A DNA stretch of 64,000 bases from Oscillibacter valericigenes (GTDB lineage Bacteria; Bacillota; Clostridia; Oscillospirales; Oscillospiraceae). The position numbers were made by a program, and so were the translations under genes. This document shows positions 42,236 through 50,492 of this stretch, piece after piece. The stretch is taken from contig NZ_JAFBIV010000005.1 in the NCBI RefSeq assembly GCF_021531915.1, positions 62,001-126,000 of the forward strand, in the 5' to 3' direction. Within the stretch, counting starts at the first letter, position 1. The number at the start of each line of letters is the position of its first letter. Below the pieces are notes generated by a model, which did not search any database, was not told where the DNA came from, and was given only the letters and a program-made list of their open reading frames with translations.

Positions 42236-42391
42236 ATGTGGTTCAACAATGGTAACAACGACTGCTCCTGCCTGTGGCTCATCATTATCCTCATTCTGCT
42301 CTTCTGCTGCTGCGGCAACTTCTGGGGCGGCAATTGCTGCTGCGGCCATGACCACGACCATGACTGCGACCGCGGGGACAACTGCTGCTGA
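42236..42391 (+). CDS. Tiny Cys/His-rich membrane protein
   Basis: A 51-residue protein: MWFNNGNNDCSC, a helix LWLIIILILLF, then CCCGNFWGGNCCCGHDHDHD and a Cys-ending tail. It contains 11 Cys and a HDHDHD run, suggesting metal binding at the membrane surface. GAGGTGACAATC places a strong ribosome-binding site before the ATG, and a terminator follows at 42406. The frame opens further upstream across mltG's start, but nothing supports that part. No characterised family comes to mind; it resembles the small Cys-rich or YjcZ-like sporulation peptides only in size. Confidence 0.7.
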   Translation: MWFNNGNNDCSCLWLIIILILLFCCCGNFWGGNCCCGHDHDHDCDRGDNCC

Positions 42392-42405
42392 CATCCGCAG
42401 GAAAG

Positions 42406-42432
42406 CGGGACGCCCGGCGTCCCGTTTTCTTT
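42406..42432 (+). terminator. Terminator after the Cys-rich protein gene
   Basis: CGGGACGCC / GGCGTCCCG with almost no loop (one C), then TTTTCTTT. Confidence 0.75.
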
Positions 42433-42452
42433 CGTTCGAGGCGGGACAGGCT

Positions 42453-43118
42453 TTACAGCAGCTTCTTTACCAACCGGTAAACCTGCTGATGGATGTCCTC
42501 CGGAGTCCGGGGGGCTCCCTCTCTTGCGCAGTTGATAACGGACCAGCCGCACTCCCTGGCGATTTCCCTGGCGTTGGCTCTGCAGTTTTTCAGATATACC
42601 TCATCCTGTTCATGGATATCCGCATGGGTGCCGGTATCCTGCTCCCGCTGGCGCATCATCTGCTCCGTGATCTCCGTTGGCATGTCCAAGTAGATCACCA
42701 GATCCGGCTTCGGCAGGCCCAGCCTGCCGTATTCCAACTCGAACAGCCAGTCCAGATATTCCTTTCGCTCGCTTCTCAGAAGCTTGGAGGCCTGGTGGAC
42801 GGCGTTGGAGGTGGTATAGCGGTCTGCTACGATCAGTCCGCCGCTCTCATAAAAATCGCCCCAGTCCTGCTTATAGGACGCATAGCGGTCCATAGAGAAA
42901 AACATGGAGGCGGCGAAGGCGTTCACGTCGCCGGGGTGCTTGCCCAGATTGCCGTCCAGGTACTCCTGGACCATGGCGGCGGAGGGCTTTCCGTACCGGG
43001 GGAAGTTGATCTCCCGGAAGGGAGTCCCCTCCTCTTCCAGATGATGGCACAAGAGTCTTGCCTGGGTGGCCTTGCCGGAGCCGTCAGTTCCTTCAAATAC
43101 GATCAGTTTTCCACTCAT
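42453..43118 (-). CDS. tmk: Thymidylate kinase
   Basis: A 221-residue dTMP kinase: MSGKLIVFEGTDGSGKATQA holds the P-loop (GTDGSGKAT), and DRYTTSNAVHQASKL the DRx motif near residue 98; the LID segment is MRQREQDTGTHADIHEQDE. It phosphorylates dTMP to dTDP. The start at 43118 overlaps the tagA stop by four bases (ATGA), so translation is coupled; longer frames run antiparallel through tagA and are not credible. Sequence beyond the P-loop is closer to the longer subfamily seen in Clostridia than to E. coli Tmk. Confidence 0.92.
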   Translation of the reverse strand: MSGKLIVFEGTDGSGKATQARLLCHHLEEEGTPFREINFPRYGKPSAAMVQEYLDGNLGKHPGDVNAFAASMFFSMDRYASYKQDWGDFYESGGLIVADRYTTSNAVHQASKLLRSERKEYLDWLFELEYGRLGLPKPDLVIYLDMPTEITEQMMRQREQDTGTHADIHEQDEVYLKNCRANAREIARECGWSVINCAREGAPRTPEDIHQQVYRLVKKLL

Positions 43119-43834
43119 TTCTTTTTCTTCTCCTGCTTGATATGGACCAGGAACAGGGGCAGCTTCATCATGCGGCCGATACGGCGGGGCTCCTTGCAAA
43201 GACGGTAAAACCACTCCAGCCCGTGATCGGACCAGAATTTCGGCGCCCGCTCCACCACGCCGGCGAACACGTCCAAGCTGCCGCCCAAACCGCACAGCAG
43301 TCGGGCACCGGTGGCGGCGCCGTTTTTCCGCATCCAGAGCTCCTGCTTGGGAGCGCCCAGGCACACGAACACGCAGTCCGCGCCGCTGGCGGCGATGGCT
43401 TCCACAACAGGGGCGTCCTCCTTGAAATAGCCGTCGTGGGTCCCGGCGATCTTCAATCCGGGATACTGCGCCGCCAGCTTTTCCGCCGCCTGCTCCGCCA
43501 CGCCCGGTTTGGCGCCCAGCAGATAAAGGGACAAGCCCTCCACTGCCATTCTTTCCATCAGATGCCCGGCAAATTCAATGCCGGGGGTTCTTTCCTTCAA
43601 AGGCGTCCCCAGCATAGCGGCGCCCTTGATGACACCAATGCCGTCCGGCAGTACCAGATCCGCGCCGTTGACGGCGATCTTCGCCGCTAAATTTTCCCGA
43701 CAGACCTCCACGATCTCCGGGTTAGGCGTCACTACATAATGTACACCTTCTCCATGAATCAACTCCATGGCCCGGTCCACCGCTTCTCCCATGGTCAGAT
43801 TATCAAAACCGACGCCCAAAACGTCGATACGCAT
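43115..43834 (-). CDS. tagA: WecB/TagA/CpsF-family glycosyltransferase
   Basis: A 239-residue GT26 enzyme: MRIDVLGVGFDNLTMGEAVD, VVTPNPEIVEVCRENLAAKI, the catalytic region ADLVLPDGIGVIKGAAMLG (TPNxE and DG motifs), GAKPGVAEQAAEKLAAQYPG and CVFVCLGAPKQELWM. In Gram-positives TagA adds ManNAc to undecaprenyl-PP-GlcNAc, the second step of wall teichoic acid linkage-unit synthesis. It ends with a basic C-terminal tail (KQEKKKK) suited to membrane association. The wall polymer may be the ligand of the SLH proteins in this window. The ATG follows GAGGTGATCCT. Confidence 0.92.
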   Translation of the reverse strand: MRIDVLGVGFDNLTMGEAVDRAMELIHGEGVHYVVTPNPEIVEVCRENLAAKIAVNGADLVLPDGIGVIKGAAMLGTPLKERTPGIEFAGHLMERMAVEGLSLYLLGAKPGVAEQAAEKLAAQYPGLKIAGTHDGYFKEDAPVVEAIAASGADCVFVCLGAPKQELWMRKNGAATGARLLCGLGGSLDVFAGVVERAPKFWSDHGLEWFYRLCKEPRRIGRMMKLPLFLVHIKQEKKKK

Positions 43835-43867
43835 AGGATCACCTCACTACATACTCATACAGGTTAA

Positions 43868-43897
43868 AGTTTACCACAAAGGTCCGCCTTTGTCCAA
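43868..43897 (-). promoter_or_regulatory. Promoter of tagA-tmk
   Basis: Minus strand TTGGAC (43892-43897), 18-base spacer, TAAACT (43868-43873), 34 bases before the tagA ATG. Confidence 0.5.
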
Positions 43898-43930
43898 CCT
43901 AAAATCAAGAGGGCCTCCCTGTTCAGCTGC

Positions 43931-43957
43931 AAAAACGGGGAGGCAGAATGCCTCCCC
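43931..43957 (-). terminator. Terminator of the DMT transporter gene
   Basis: Minus strand GGGGAGGC / GCCTCCCC with a five-base loop, followed by GTTTTTG; 19 bases past the stop codon at 43976. Confidence 0.85.
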
Positions 43958-43975
43958 ATTCGCTCGTTTTTGATT

Positions 43976-44881
43976 TTACACCTCGGCACGGACGGGCTTC
44001 TTTCGCTCCGGCAACTGGGCCAGCACCACGGCCACCAGCATCAGCACACAGCCGAAGTACTCCTTGCCGCTCATCTGATCGTGGAGAATGACAGCTCCCG
44101 CCAGGGTGGCGAACACGGACTCCAGGCTCAGCAGCAGGGACACCACCGTAGGATTGGAGTCCTTCTGGGCCAAAATCTGCAGCGTATAGGCCACACCGCT
44201 GGAGAAAATACCCACATACAGGATGGGACCCAGGCACATGCCCAGCGCCTCCAGAGAGGGGCTCTCCGTGGCGGCCATGCCGACGGCAGACAGCACCGTC
44301 ACCACCAGGAACTGCATGCAGGACAGCTCCACACCGTCCACCGTCTGGGTGAAATGGTCGATCACCAGAATATGGGCGGAGAAACAGAAGGCGCACAGCA
44401 GGATATAGAAGTCGCCGCTGGTGATGGTGAAGTCCTCCGTGATGCAAAGGCAGTACAGGCCCACCACTGCCAGGGCCACGCTGATCCAGATGGTCCGGGG
44501 TGCCTTCTTCTTCAAAAATACACCCAGGATGGGCACAATGACGATATACAGCGCCGTGATAAAACCAGCCTTGCCGCTGGTGGTGGTCTCCAGCCCCTTC
44601 TGCTGCAGGAAGCTGGCCACCGTCAGAGCCACGCCGCAGCAGGCACCGCCTACCGCCAGGTCCTTCCAGGAGCGGGTTGCACGCTCCACAATGCCCTTCT
44701 GTACCTTGCGGCGCACCAGGCACAGCGCCAGCAAAAACAAAAAGGCGATAGCTGACCGGGCGGTGTTGAAGGTAAAGGGCTCCACGTAGTCGGCGCCCAC
44801 GCTCTGAGCCACAAAGGCAGTACCCCAGATCAAAGCTGCCAGCACCGGCAGCACATTTTGACGAATCCGATTGACTTTCAT
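43976..44881 (-). CDS. DMT-superfamily (EamA) transporter
   Basis: A 301-residue protein with ten predicted helices in two EamA repeats (VLPVLAALIWGTAFVAQSVG; IWISVALAVVGLYCLCITED; VGIFSSGVAYTLQILAQKDS; VVSLLLSLESVFATLAGAVI). EamA proteins export metabolites or amino acids; the substrate is unknown. The ATG at 44881 follows CGGAGCAAGTCT. It is divergent from mpg across an 87-base gap with a perfect inverted repeat. Confidence 0.9.
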   Translation of the reverse strand: MKVNRIRQNVLPVLAALIWGTAFVAQSVGADYVEPFTFNTARSAIAFLFLLALCLVRRKVQKGIVERATRSWKDLAVGGACCGVALTVASFLQQKGLETTTSGKAGFITALYIVIVPILGVFLKKKAPRTIWISVALAVVGLYCLCITEDFTITSGDFYILLCAFCFSAHILVIDHFTQTVDGVELSCMQFLVVTVLSAVGMAATESPSLEALGMCLGPILYVGIFSSGVAYTLQILAQKDSNPTVVSLLLSLESVFATLAGAVILHDQMSGKEYFGCVLMLVAVVLAQLPERKKPVRAEV

Positions 44882-44908
44882 AGACTTGCTCCGTTTTCTG
44901 TTCCATGG

Positions 44909-44914
44909 TATACT
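44909..44914 (+). promoter_or_regulatory. Extended -10 promoter of the mpg operon
   Basis: CATGGTATACTGG is an extended -10 (TG-G-TATACT); a weak TTGCTC (44886-44891) lies 17 bases upstream. It is immediately followed by the inverted repeat at 44918-44938. Confidence 0.6.
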
Positions 44915-44917
44915 GGT

Positions 44918-44938
44918 TTGTGTCTTTTCAAGACACAA
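44918..44938. promoter_or_regulatory. Perfect 9-bp inverted repeat between DMT and mpg genes
   Basis: TTGTGTCTT-TTC-AAGACACAA. It begins four bases after the mpg -10 box and covers the expected transcription start, as a repressor operator would. No T run follows, so it is not a terminator. The binding protein is not in the window. Confidence 0.55.
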
Positions 44939-44968
44939 CGCATGAGATTTTAGCACAGGGGTGAGGAA

Positions 44969-45589
44969 ATGGCAAGACTTTCCCGTGAATTCTATAATGG
45001 CGACACGGTGGAGGTCGCCCGGGCGCTGCTTGGCAAGTATCTGGTCCGCAGGCTTCCGGACGGCACGGTGCTGGCGGGACGGCTGACGGAGACGGAGGCA
45101 TACGTGGGCCGCTGCGACAAGGCCTGCCATGCCTACAACTACCGCCGGACAGAACGGACCGCCACCCTGTTCGGCCCGCCGGGCCACGCCTATATCTACC
45201 TCATCTACGGCATGTACCACTGTCTTAACGTGGTGACGGAGCCGGAGGGTGAGCCTGCCGCCGTGCTGATCCGGTCCATGGAGCCTGTGGCCGGGACGGA
45301 CACCATCCGCCGCCTGCGGTTCGGGGACAAGCCCCTGACCGTCTACCGAAAGAAGAATTTCCTCAACGGACCCGGCAAACTGTGTAAAGGTCTTTCCCTT
45401 ACCAAATCAGAAAATGGGCTGGACCTGACGGAGGATACTCTGTATCTTTGCGACTCTCCCCTGGACTTCGGCGCTCCGCTGACGGAGCGACCCAAAGAAC
45501 GCATCTGTGCAGGTCCACGCATCGGCATCGACTACGCCGAGGAGGCCCGGGACTTTCCCTGGCGCTTCTGGCTGGAAACGGAGGTTTGA
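44969..45589 (+). CDS. mpg: 3-methyladenine DNA glycosylase (AAG/Mpg family)
   Basis: A 206-residue glycosylase: LSREFYNGDTVEVARALLGK at the N-terminus, RLTETEAYVGRCDKACHAYN (with the catalytic Glu), GPPGHAYIYLIYGMYHCLNV and the C-terminal AGPRIGIDYAEEARDFPWRF. It removes 3-methyladenine, hypoxanthine and other alkylated purines in base-excision repair. GTGAGGAA precedes the ATG. It heads a three-gene string with HAD and transglutaminase-like genes (gap of three bases, then overlap or near-contact). Confidence 0.96.
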   Translation: MARLSREFYNGDTVEVARALLGKYLVRRLPDGTVLAGRLTETEAYVGRCDKACHAYNYRRTERTATLFGPPGHAYIYLIYGMYHCLNVVTEPEGEPAAVLIRSMEPVAGTDTIRRLRFGDKPLTVYRKKNFLNGPGKLCKGLSLTKSENGLDLTEDTLYLCDSPLDFGAPLTERPKERICAGPRIGIDYAEEARDFPWRFWLETEV

Positions 45590-45592
45590 ACC

Positions 45593-46246
45593 ATGTTTTT
45601 CTTCGATCTGGACGGCACCCTCATCGACTCCAACGGCATCTGGAAGCAGGTAGACCACGACTTTCTGGCCCGCCGGGGCCTTCCCTACTCCCGTGCCTAC
45701 TTTGAGGGCGTTGCCCATACTGCCCTGCCCCTGGCAGCGGAATTCACCAAGGAGTTCTGCCATCTGGAGGAATCCTGCCAGGAGATCATTGACGAGTGGA
45801 TGGAGATGTCCCGGGGCATGTACGCCAAAGTGCCCCTAAAGCCCGGTGTCCGGGCCTACCTGAAGCAGTGCAAAGCGGAGGGCCGGCGGATGGCCGTGGT
45901 GACCTCCAGCGTACCGGAGCACTGCTATACTGCCCTGAAGAAGCTGGATATTGAGAAGTATTTTGAGAACGTCACCTTTGCCCAGCAGGCCGGGATGCAC
46001 AAAAAGGCCCCCGACGTCTGGCTGGCCGCCGCGGAGAAAAACGGCGTCCGTCCGGAGGACTGTACCGTCTTTGACGACAGTCTGGCCGCCTGTTGGGGCG
46101 CCCGGGCCGCCCGGATGCGGGTGGTGGGCGTCCACGACAGCTTCTTCAATAAAGACGAAAAAGAGATGCGGGCCTTCTGCGATGTCTATATCGATAGCTT
46201 TGAGGAACTGCTGTACACACCGGAGCAGAAGGTCCGGCGGAAGTGA
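45593..46246 (+). CDS. HAD-superfamily hydrolase (phosphatase-like)
   Basis: A 217-residue HAD protein with all four motifs: motif I MFFFDLDGTLIDSNG, motif II VVTSSVPEH near residue 104, the Lys in HKKAPDVWL, and motif IV VFDDSLAACWGARAARMRVV. The cap is of the alpha-helical C1 type (residues about 16-85). It resembles beta-phosphoglucomutase/phosphatase members; the substrate is not predictable. It starts three bases after mpg and ends at or within the start of the next gene. Confidence 0.92.
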   Translation: MFFFDLDGTLIDSNGIWKQVDHDFLARRGLPYSRAYFEGVAHTALPLAAEFTKEFCHLEESCQEIIDEWMEMSRGMYAKVPLKPGVRAYLKQCKAEGRRMAVVTSSVPEHCYTALKKLDIEKYFENVTFAQQAGMHKKAPDVWLAAAEKNGVRPEDCTVFDDSLAACWGARAARMRVVGVHDSFFNKDEKEMRAFCDVYIDSFEELLYTPEQKVRRK

Positions 46247-46251
46247 GTACC

Positions 46252-47259
46252 ATGGAAGCCTACTACTATCAGCGCATGACCAAGCCCCGGCAGGCAGCGT
46301 ACCACGCCATGAAAACGGGCTTTACCGCCCTCTCCCCCGCCTTTCCGGTGCCCCGGCTGGACAACCGGGAGCTTTCGGATATTTTCTTTCAGCTGCGGCT
46401 GGACTGCCCGGAGATCTTCTACGTCACCGGCTTTACTTACCGCTTTTATCCCGGTTCGGACCATGTGGAACTGATCCCGGAATATCTCTTTGAAAAAAGT
46501 AAAATCAAGGAGCACCAGAAGGCCCTGGCGGCCCGGGTGGAAAAGCTGGCCCGCCCCGCCAAAGCCATGACGCCATTGGAAAAAGAGCGGTACATCCATG
46601 ATTTTATCTGCGCAAACGTGCGGTACGACAAGCTGAAAAAGCCCTACTCCCATGAGATCATCGGCCCCCTGGGGCAGGGCGTCGGCGTGTGCGAGGGCAT
46701 TGCCAAATCTGTGAAGATTTTATGTGATGCCCTTGGCCTGTGGTGTATCATCGCCATCTCCGAGGCCAACCCGGAGATGGGCGTCAAGTACCGCCACGCC
46801 TGGAACATCCTGAAGCTGGACGGCCAGTACGTCCACCTGGACGCCACCTTTGACAACTCCCTGGGCCACGACGGCGTCATCCGGTACGACTACTTCAACC
46901 TGGATGACAGCCGCCTGTTCCGGGACCACCAGCCGGTGGTCTACTCGGTCCCCGCCTGCGGCAAGGGTGACCAGTTCTACTACCGCGCCGCCAAGCTGTC
47001 CTTCACGAAGATCGAGGACGTGGTGAAGCGGGCCCAGATGGCCATTCGGAAGGACCTGCCCTTTGTGTTCCACTGGCGGGGCGGACCCCTCACCCGGGAG
47101 GTGCTGGCGGAGCTGGTCCAGGCTCTGGAGGAAGCCGCCCAGAAACGGGGACGCCACGCCGCCGTGTCCTTCAACCGCCCCCAGGCGGTACTCCAGGTCC
47201 GCTTCCCCACGGAGCTGCCCGGTGAGGCCGCCGAGGAGGAAGCCAACGAGGGCGAATAA
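46252..47259 (+). CDS. Cytosolic transglutaminase-like domain protein
   Basis: A 335-residue protein without a signal peptide. The transglutaminase-like core is near residues 105-210: RYIHDFICANVRYDKLKKPY, GVGVCEGIAKSVKILCDALG (Cys near residue 147), YRHAWNILKLDGQYVHLDAT (His and Asp of the triad). Residues 250-310 form a separate helical segment. The fold may act as a peptidase or may bind rather than catalyse. I prefer the ATG at 46252; an in-frame GTG at 46243 would overlap the HAD stop codon. It is the third gene of the mpg operon. Confidence 0.82.
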   Translation: MEAYYYQRMTKPRQAAYHAMKTGFTALSPAFPVPRLDNRELSDIFFQLRLDCPEIFYVTGFTYRFYPGSDHVELIPEYLFEKSKIKEHQKALAARVEKLARPAKAMTPLEKERYIHDFICANVRYDKLKKPYSHEIIGPLGQGVGVCEGIAKSVKILCDALGLWCIIAISEANPEMGVKYRHAWNILKLDGQYVHLDATFDNSLGHDGVIRYDYFNLDDSRLFRDHQPVVYSVPACGKGDQFYYRAAKLSFTKIEDVVKRAQMAIRKDLPFVFHWRGGPLTREVLAELVQALEEAAQKRGRHAAVSFNRPQAVLQVRFPTELPGEAAEEEANEGE

Positions 47260-47263
47260 GAAA

Positions 47264-47302
47264 CCGTCCGAAGCGAAAATACGCTTCGGACGGACTTTTT
47301 TA
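47264..47302. terminator. Bidirectional terminator between transglutaminase-like gene and pcrA
   Basis: CCGTCCGAAGCG / CGCTTCGGACGG, six-base loop, then ACTTTTTT; it reaches the pcrA stop at 47300. Confidence 0.88.
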
Positions 47303-49795
47303 CAGCTTTTTCATGTGACTTCCGGCGGATTTCAGCATCAGCTTTTTCTCGCCCACCTTGTCGAAGGCCACCTGCACCAGGGCATCGCCGCCCATGGGCC
47401 GGACAGACAGCACCATACCCTTACCGAAGGCGGTGTGCTCCACCATGTCTCCCTGCTGCAGCTGCATCAGAGGCGCGGAAGAAGTGGCATTCCTGCGGAC
47501 AGACTGCAAGGGCTTCTGAGCCGCAGCAGGCTTGGAGTCCCGGTAGCTGTGGACACCGCCGCTGCTCCAGGAGGAACCGCCGGCGGAGCGGCTTCCATAG
47601 ACACCGCCATAGGCGCCGCCGAAGCCGCTCTCGTAGCGGTCGCCGCCGAAGGTATCATCACGCTCCATGCCGCCAAATCTCGGCTCCGGCTTGCTCTCCC
47701 AGCGCATGTTGTCCTCCGGGATCTCCTCCAGGAACCGGGAGGCCTTGTTGGTGCTGGTGCGGCCGTACAGCATGCGCTGGCGGCAGTTGGTCAGGGTCAG
47801 CTTCTCCTTGGCCCGGGTCATGGCCACGTAACAGAGCCGCCGCTCCTCCTCCAGCTCCTCGGGGTCGTACTGGGCGGAGGAGCCGGGGAAGATACCCTCC
47901 TCCATGCCCACCACATACACCGCGGGAAATTCCAGGCCCTTGGCGGAGTGAATGGTCATCATGGTGACGCAGTTGTCGTCGGCCTCCACGGAATCCAGGT
48001 CCGTGTACAAGGCGATCTCGTTGAGGAAGCCGGACAGGGTGGCGTCCTCCGGGTCCTGCTCCAGGAAGCCCAGAATATTGGACTTCAACTCCTGCACGTT
48101 CTCGATGCGGCCCCGGCTCTCCATGTCATCCTTATCCTCCAGGGCCTTCACATAGCCGCTCTGGTCGCAGACGGCGTCGTAGAACTCCGGCAGGGCCAGC
48201 TCGGCGCCCTGACGGCGGAGGCTATCGATCAGGTCCGCGAATTTCAGCAGCTTGGCGGATGCGCTTTTCAGCTCCGGGAACAGGTCCGCGTTTCGGATGA
48301 TCTCATACAGGGACGCTCCCTGGCTCTCTGCCAACGCCGCCACCTTGTCCAGGGTGGTGGCGCCGATGCCACGGGCGGGGTTGTTGATGATCCGCCGCAG
48401 CCGCAGGTCGTCCAGGGGGTTGTTCAGGACGCACAGGTAGGCCAGCATATCCTTGACCTCGGCCCGGTCGAAGAACTTCATGCCGCCCACCACTTTATAG
48501 GGGATGCCGTTGCGCTTCATGGCGTATTCCAGGGCGTTGGACTGGGCGTTCATGCGGTACAGCACCGCCGTGTCCCGGAAGTTCCGCCCCCGGTTCACCC
48601 CCATCAGGATGTCCCCCACCACATAGTTGGCCTCGTCGCTCTCGTTGAAGGTGGTCTTGACCGTGACGGTGTCGCCACTGCCGTTGTCGGTCCACAGTGT
48701 CTTTCCCTTGCGGCCCATATTGTTCTTGATGACCGCGTTGGCGGCGTCCAGAATGTTCTGGGTAGAACGATAATTCTGCTCCAGACGGATGGTCCGGGCT
48801 GTGGGATACTGCTGCTCAAAGTTCAGGATGTTTTCAATGTTAGCGCCCCGGAAGCGGTAGATGGACTGGTCGTCATCGCCCACCACGCAGAGGTTCATCC
48901 GCCCCCCAGCCAGGAGACTGGTCAGCAGGTACTGCATGTGGTTGGTGTCCTGGTACTCGTCCACCAGCACATAGCGGAACTTGTTCTGATAATAGGCCAG
49001 CACTTCCGGCTCCTGCTGCAGCAGTGTGACGGTGTGATAGATGATGTCGTCAAAATCCAGGGCGTTGGCGGCACGCAGCTTCTGGGCATACCGGGCATAG
49101 ACCTTGGCAATGCGGGCCATCTTCCAGTCCAGCTCGCCGCTGTGCTGTCTGGCGAAGGCCTCCGGGCTCTGATACTGGTCCTTGGCGTGGCTGATGGCGG
49201 CCAGGACGCTCTTGGGCTGGAAAGCCTTTTCATCCAGGTTCAGCTCTTTCAGGATATCCTTGATGACCCGTTTCGAATCGTCGGTGTCGTAGATGGTGAA
49301 GTCCTTGTCGAAGCCGATGCGGTCAATGTCCCGCCGCAGGATGCGGACGCAGGCGGAGTGAAAGGTAGAGGCCCAGATGTCGTTGGCCATGGGGCCCAGT
49401 CGGGCCGCCAGACGGTCCTTCAGTTCCCCTGCCGCCTTGTTGGTGAAGGTGATGGCGATGATCTCCCAGGGCCTGGGCACATCCACGGCGCAGAGCCGGT
49501 GGGCCCTGTCGATCTCAAAGCCCTCCGGATGCTCCGGAAAGTGCTCCAGGAACTCCAGGTCCTCCGGAGTCGCCCATTCGGGGACGAAGCCGGAGTCGCT
49601 GCCCCGGCCGTAGGTCAGCAGGTTGTAGACCCGCTGGATCAGGACGGTGGTCTTGCCGGAGCCGGCGCCTGCCAGCAGCAGCAGCGGTCCCTCGGTGGTC
49701 ATGGCAGCCTTGCGCTGCATGGGATTCAGCCGCCGCAGATCCGCCGCGATGACGGCTTTCCGGGCGGCGATGTATCGTTCATTGAAGTCAGTCAT
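47300..49795 (-). CDS. pcrA: ATP-dependent DNA helicase PcrA/UvrD
   Basis: An 831-residue superfamily 1A helicase. Motifs in order: Q-motif LNPMQRKAAM, Walker A LLLLAGAGSGKTTVLIQRVY (residues 37-56), motif Ia TFTNKAAGELKDRL, Walker B YVLVDEYQDTNHMQY, motif III VVGDDDQSIYRFRGA, motif IV LEQNYRSTQNIL, motif V TIHSAKGLEFPAVYVVGMEE, motif VI RRLCYVAMTRAKEKL. The C-terminus has a Gly/Ser/Tyr-rich linker (residues about 700-760) before the RNA-polymerase-binding Tudor-like end (MVEHTAFGKGMVLSVRPMGG). It acts in repair and in removing RecA or stalled RNA polymerase. Confidence 0.96.
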   Translation of the reverse strand: MTDFNERYIAARKAVIAADLRRLNPMQRKAAMTTEGPLLLLAGAGSGKTTVLIQRVYNLLTYGRGSDSGFVPEWATPEDLEFLEHFPEHPEGFEIDRAHRLCAVDVPRPWEIIAITFTNKAAGELKDRLAARLGPMANDIWASTFHSACVRILRRDIDRIGFDKDFTIYDTDDSKRVIKDILKELNLDEKAFQPKSVLAAISHAKDQYQSPEAFARQHSGELDWKMARIAKVYARYAQKLRAANALDFDDIIYHTVTLLQQEPEVLAYYQNKFRYVLVDEYQDTNHMQYLLTSLLAGGRMNLCVVGDDDQSIYRFRGANIENILNFEQQYPTARTIRLEQNYRSTQNILDAANAVIKNNMGRKGKTLWTDNGSGDTVTVKTTFNESDEANYVVGDILMGVNRGRNFRDTAVLYRMNAQSNALEYAMKRNGIPYKVVGGMKFFDRAEVKDMLAYLCVLNNPLDDLRLRRIINNPARGIGATTLDKVAALAESQGASLYEIIRNADLFPELKSASAKLLKFADLIDSLRRQGAELALPEFYDAVCDQSGYVKALEDKDDMESRGRIENVQELKSNILGFLEQDPEDATLSGFLNEIALYTDLDSVEADDNCVTMMTIHSAKGLEFPAVYVVGMEEGIFPGSSAQYDPEELEEERRLCYVAMTRAKEKLTLTNCRQRMLYGRTSTNKASRFLEEIPEDNMRWESKPEPRFGGMERDDTFGGDRYESGFGGAYGGVYGSRSAGGSSWSSGGVHSYRDSKPAAAQKPLQSVRRNATSSAPLMQLQQGDMVEHTAFGKGMVLSVRPMGGDALVQVAFDKVGEKKLMLKSAGSHMKKL

Positions 49796-49810
49796 ATGTT
49801 CACCAGTTTT

Positions 49811-49839
49811 CTATAATCTCGCAGACTATTTTAGGACAA
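49811..49839 (-). promoter_or_regulatory. Possible promoter of pcrA
   Basis: Minus strand TTGTCC (49834-49839), 17-base spacer, TTATAG (49811-49816), 16 bases before the ATG. Confidence 0.4.
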
Positions 49840-49869
49840 AATCCCAGCGGGGTCAACCGCAGGTTTTAT

Positions 49870-49898
49870 TTGACGGGTGCCGCAGACTGTGCTACCCT
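49870..49898 (+). promoter_or_regulatory. Promoter of the CDP-alcohol transferase-rhodanese pair
   Basis: TTGACG (49870-49875), 17-base spacer, TACCCT (49893-49898). Confidence 0.5.
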
Positions 49899-49925
49899 AG
49901 AAAAAAGCTCGCTGTGGAGGCATCT

Positions 49926-50492
49926 ATGGTCTTTTTTACGCCGGCTAATTTGCTGACGCTGGTCCGGGTCCCCCTGGCGCTGGGACTGCTGACGGTGTCA
50001 CCCCTGTCTCCGGCGTTTTTTCTGCTCTATGTCCTCTCCGGCGTCACGGACATGCTGGACGGGCCTGTGGCCCGCCGGACCCATACGGAGAGCCGAACCG
50101 GCGCCAAGCTGGACAGTCTGGCGGATGCGGTGTTCCTGGCGGCGGTGCTGTACCGCCTGCTGCCAGTGCTGCATCTATCCCGCCATTTCCTGTGGACGCT
50201 GGCTCTGATCTGCCTTCTCCGCTGCGGAGCATGGCTGGTCGGATACAGGAAATATCGCCGCTTTGCCGCCCTCCATACCCTTGCAAACAAGGTCACCGGC
50301 GCGGCGCTGTTCTGTGCCCCCTGCCTGCTGCCATGGTTCCCGTCCCATGGTCTCTGCACCGCCCTGTGCCTGCTGGCGGGACTCTCCGCCGGAGAAGAAC
50401 TGGCTATTCAATGCCTGTCCAGGGAATTTGACCCCAATATCCGAAGTATTCTATACGTACACCATCCATCAGAAAAGGAGATCAACACATGA
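49926..50492 (+). CDS. CDP-alcohol phosphatidyltransferase family membrane protein
   Basis: A 188-residue protein with about five helices. The CDP-OH-P catalytic signature is complete, D-G-x2-A-R-x8-G-x3-D-x3-D: DMLDGPVARRTHTESRTGAK followed by LDSLADAV (residues about 40-65). The family condenses CDP-diacylglycerol with an alcohol such as glycerol-3-phosphate; this could be a PgsA paralogue. GTGGAGG lies before the ATG at 49926; the longer frame runs through the pcrA start. It overlaps the rhodanese gene by four bases. Confidence 0.88.
   Translation: MVFFTPANLLTLVRVPLALGLLTVSPLSPAFFLLYVLSGVTDMLDGPVARRTHTESRTGAKLDSLADAVFLAAVLYRLLPVLHLSRHFLWTLALICLLRCGAWLVGYRKYRRFAALHTLANKVTGAALFCAPCLLPWFPSHGLCTALCLLAGLSAGEELAIQCLSREFDPNIRSILYVHHPSEKEINT

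Noticed and set aside
47063-49816. 917-residue plus-strand frame opposite pcrA
   Set aside because: All helicase motifs are on the minus strand; this frame has no initiation signals.
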